DNA of 64,000 nucleotides, taken from assembly GCF_003258515.1 (NCBI RefSeq), contig NZ_QGEH01000004.1:248001-312000 (forward strand), in the 5' to 3' direction. The notes below the pieces were generated by a model. That model was not told the origin of the DNA and did not search any database. It worked only from the letters and a program-made list of their open reading frames with translations. How positions within the stretch are numbered: position 1 is the stretch's first letter; every line of letters begins with the position of its first letter. The stretch comes from Marinobacter bohaiensis (lineage in GTDB: Bacteria; Pseudomonadota; Gammaproteobacteria; Pseudomonadales; Oleiphilaceae). Shown in pieces: positions 63,607 to 64,000 of this stretch. The position numbers and the translations under genes are program-made.

Positions 63607-63700
63607 CCCTAACAGCAATTAGACCGCGTTCCGCGATATCGAATAACCGTGCGTTCTCGATAATGTCGCCCTACGGGCGGTTTCGGAACGGCCGTTAATC
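63607..63700 (-). other. Right-hand attC- or attI-like site
   Basis: 94 bp. Cores GTTAGGG (minus, 63607-63613) and GTTAATC (plus, 63694-63700; near-consensus). Arms GTTCCG (63628-63633) and CGGAAC (63684-63689) pair. It either ends an earlier cassette or is the attI site. Confidence 0.55.
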
Positions 63701-63801
63701 CCATTTAAACAACACCTTAGCGTCTCGTCGCTAACAGCGCCATGTATTCGTTTGACGTCTTCTTTTCGTGTTTTCAATATAACTGTATAAAAACAGGCCA
63801 T
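63619..63801 (-). CDS. Possible small cassette gene, doubtful
   Basis: 60 codons from ATG 63801 (MACFYTVILKTRKEDVKRIH...). Its C-terminal part is read inside the attC-like site, as in cassette 6. No clear ribosome site and no boundary core upstream. Could be chance. Confidence 0.25.
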   Translation of the reverse strand: MACFYTVILKTRKEDVKRIHGAVSDETLRCCLNGINGRSETARRATLSRTHGYSISRNAV

Positions 63802-63856
63802 CGCAAACCGCGCCACATACCCAGAGCCAGAACCGAGTTCCCCGGCGCGGATGTCC

Positions 63857-64000
63857 TCAACTTTCCGATTCAATCCGCCGCCCCCACCGCCCACGGACGC
63901 GCTCCATCAGCCGGTCGACCACCGCGCCAACGGCTTGTTTTGACGAGCCCGAGAACATCGTGCGCCCGGTAGCTGTCGCGGCCGTGGAAATAGCGCTTTG
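63857..64000 (-). CDS. Possible 3' end of an unknown gene
   Basis: The minus-strand frame is open from the window end to TGA at 63857-63859 (47 residues, FSGSSKQAVGAVVDRLMERVRGRWGRR...). It matches no integrase or other family I know. An overlapping frame (stop at 63870) also stays open to the edge, so assignment is weak. G+C-rich, unlike the cassettes. Confidence 0.25.
   Translation of the reverse strand, partial: QSAISTAATATGRTMFSGSSKQAVGAVVDRLMERVRGRWGRRIESES

Larger units (their letters stand above)
58729..63700 (-). mobile_element. Integron gene-cassette array (CALIN or part of a larger integron)
   Basis: Eight short genes on one strand, each bordered by an attC-type site with core ends (RYYYAAC ... 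GTTRRRY) and complementary inner arms. Read on the minus strand, each gene starts 4-28 bases after a crossover site, the standard cassette layout. Base composition is visibly lower than in the flanks. The attI end should be on the right side. No integrase gene is seen in the window. Confidence 0.85.

Noticed and set aside
63783-63796. LexA-box-like CTGT...ACAG (SOS control of an integrase)
   Set aside because: The spacing is CTGT-N6-ACAG, not the N8 needed for a LexA box, and no integrase frame follows on the right.
63857-64000. Partial integron integrase at the window end
   Set aside because: Neither open minus-strand frame shows the tyrosine-recombinase C-terminal motif (HATxLL, GHxxxxTTxxYTH). 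No plus-strand start of IntI type is visible.

Overview
The window is a G+C-rich (about 60-65% by eye) bacterial chromosome segment from a gammaproteobacterium, probably a marine or halophilic Marinobacter/Halomonas/Pseudomonas-like lineage. The genus is my inference from gene content (MetR, TctCBA, membrane-bound PQQ glucose dehydrogenase, AhpC/AhpF, ThpR, BdlA-like chemoreceptors); there is no rRNA or other marker here. No complete metabolic pathway, phage or insertion sequence is visible. One tRNA gene, tRNA-Thr(CGT), lies at 57513-57588.

Layout. 1-4 kb: end of a PstS-like/OmpA fusion, then a tight kinase-PP2C phosphatase-FHA operon. 4-9 kb: a 53-residue PEP-CTERM protein behind a sigma-54-type promoter, a 13-bp inverted repeat, an M48 protease/DUF898 pair and an SPFH protein. 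9-16 kb: aldo/keto reductase, lytic transglycosylase, CAP lipoprotein, beta-barrel protein, ThpR, a membrane sulfatase-like protein, MgtC. 16-21.5 kb: a small YkoF-like protein, ABM-domain protein, YcaC-like hydrolase, two pirins, a LysR regulator and MetR. 21.7-27.5 kb: a CitA/CitB-type two-component system divergent from tctCBA. 27.8-34 kb: PAS-PAS chemoreceptor, peroxiredoxin, glucose dehydrogenase, diguanylate cyclase. 34-38.5 kb: cstA, a small Cys-Cys-ending protein and an ArsA-type ATPase, then a BamA-like barrel. 38.6-46.9 kb: oxidoreductases, a second PAS-PAS chemoreceptor, ahpF and ahpC each with an OxyR-like site, a PfkB kinase and a solute-binding protein. 47-49.4 kb: a DUF1127 protein, a sulfotransferase and an unusual leader-peptide/terminator/small-ORF unit. 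49.5-57.4 kb: nitrilase and amino-acid permease divergent from a LuxR regulator, two secreted esterases and a DUF4397 lipoprotein.

The most distinctive part is 58.7-63.7 kb. Base composition drops and eight short genes of mostly unknown function, all on the minus strand, are separated by imperfectly palindromic sites of 60-111 bp that begin and end with integron core sites (RYYYAAC/GTTRRRY). Start codons lie 4-28 bases after each crossover site. This is an integron gene-cassette array. No integrase gene is seen in the window, so it is either an integrase-less attC cluster (CALIN) or the part of an integron whose integrase lies beyond base 64000. Six of the eight cassette proteins carry predicted membrane segments, one carries a HEPN-like R-x4-H motif and one a Cys/His cluster. 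If this window holds an undescribed system, these cassettes are the best place to look, followed by the attenuator-like unit at 48.96-49.40 kb and the sigma-54/PEP-CTERM gene at 4.3 kb.
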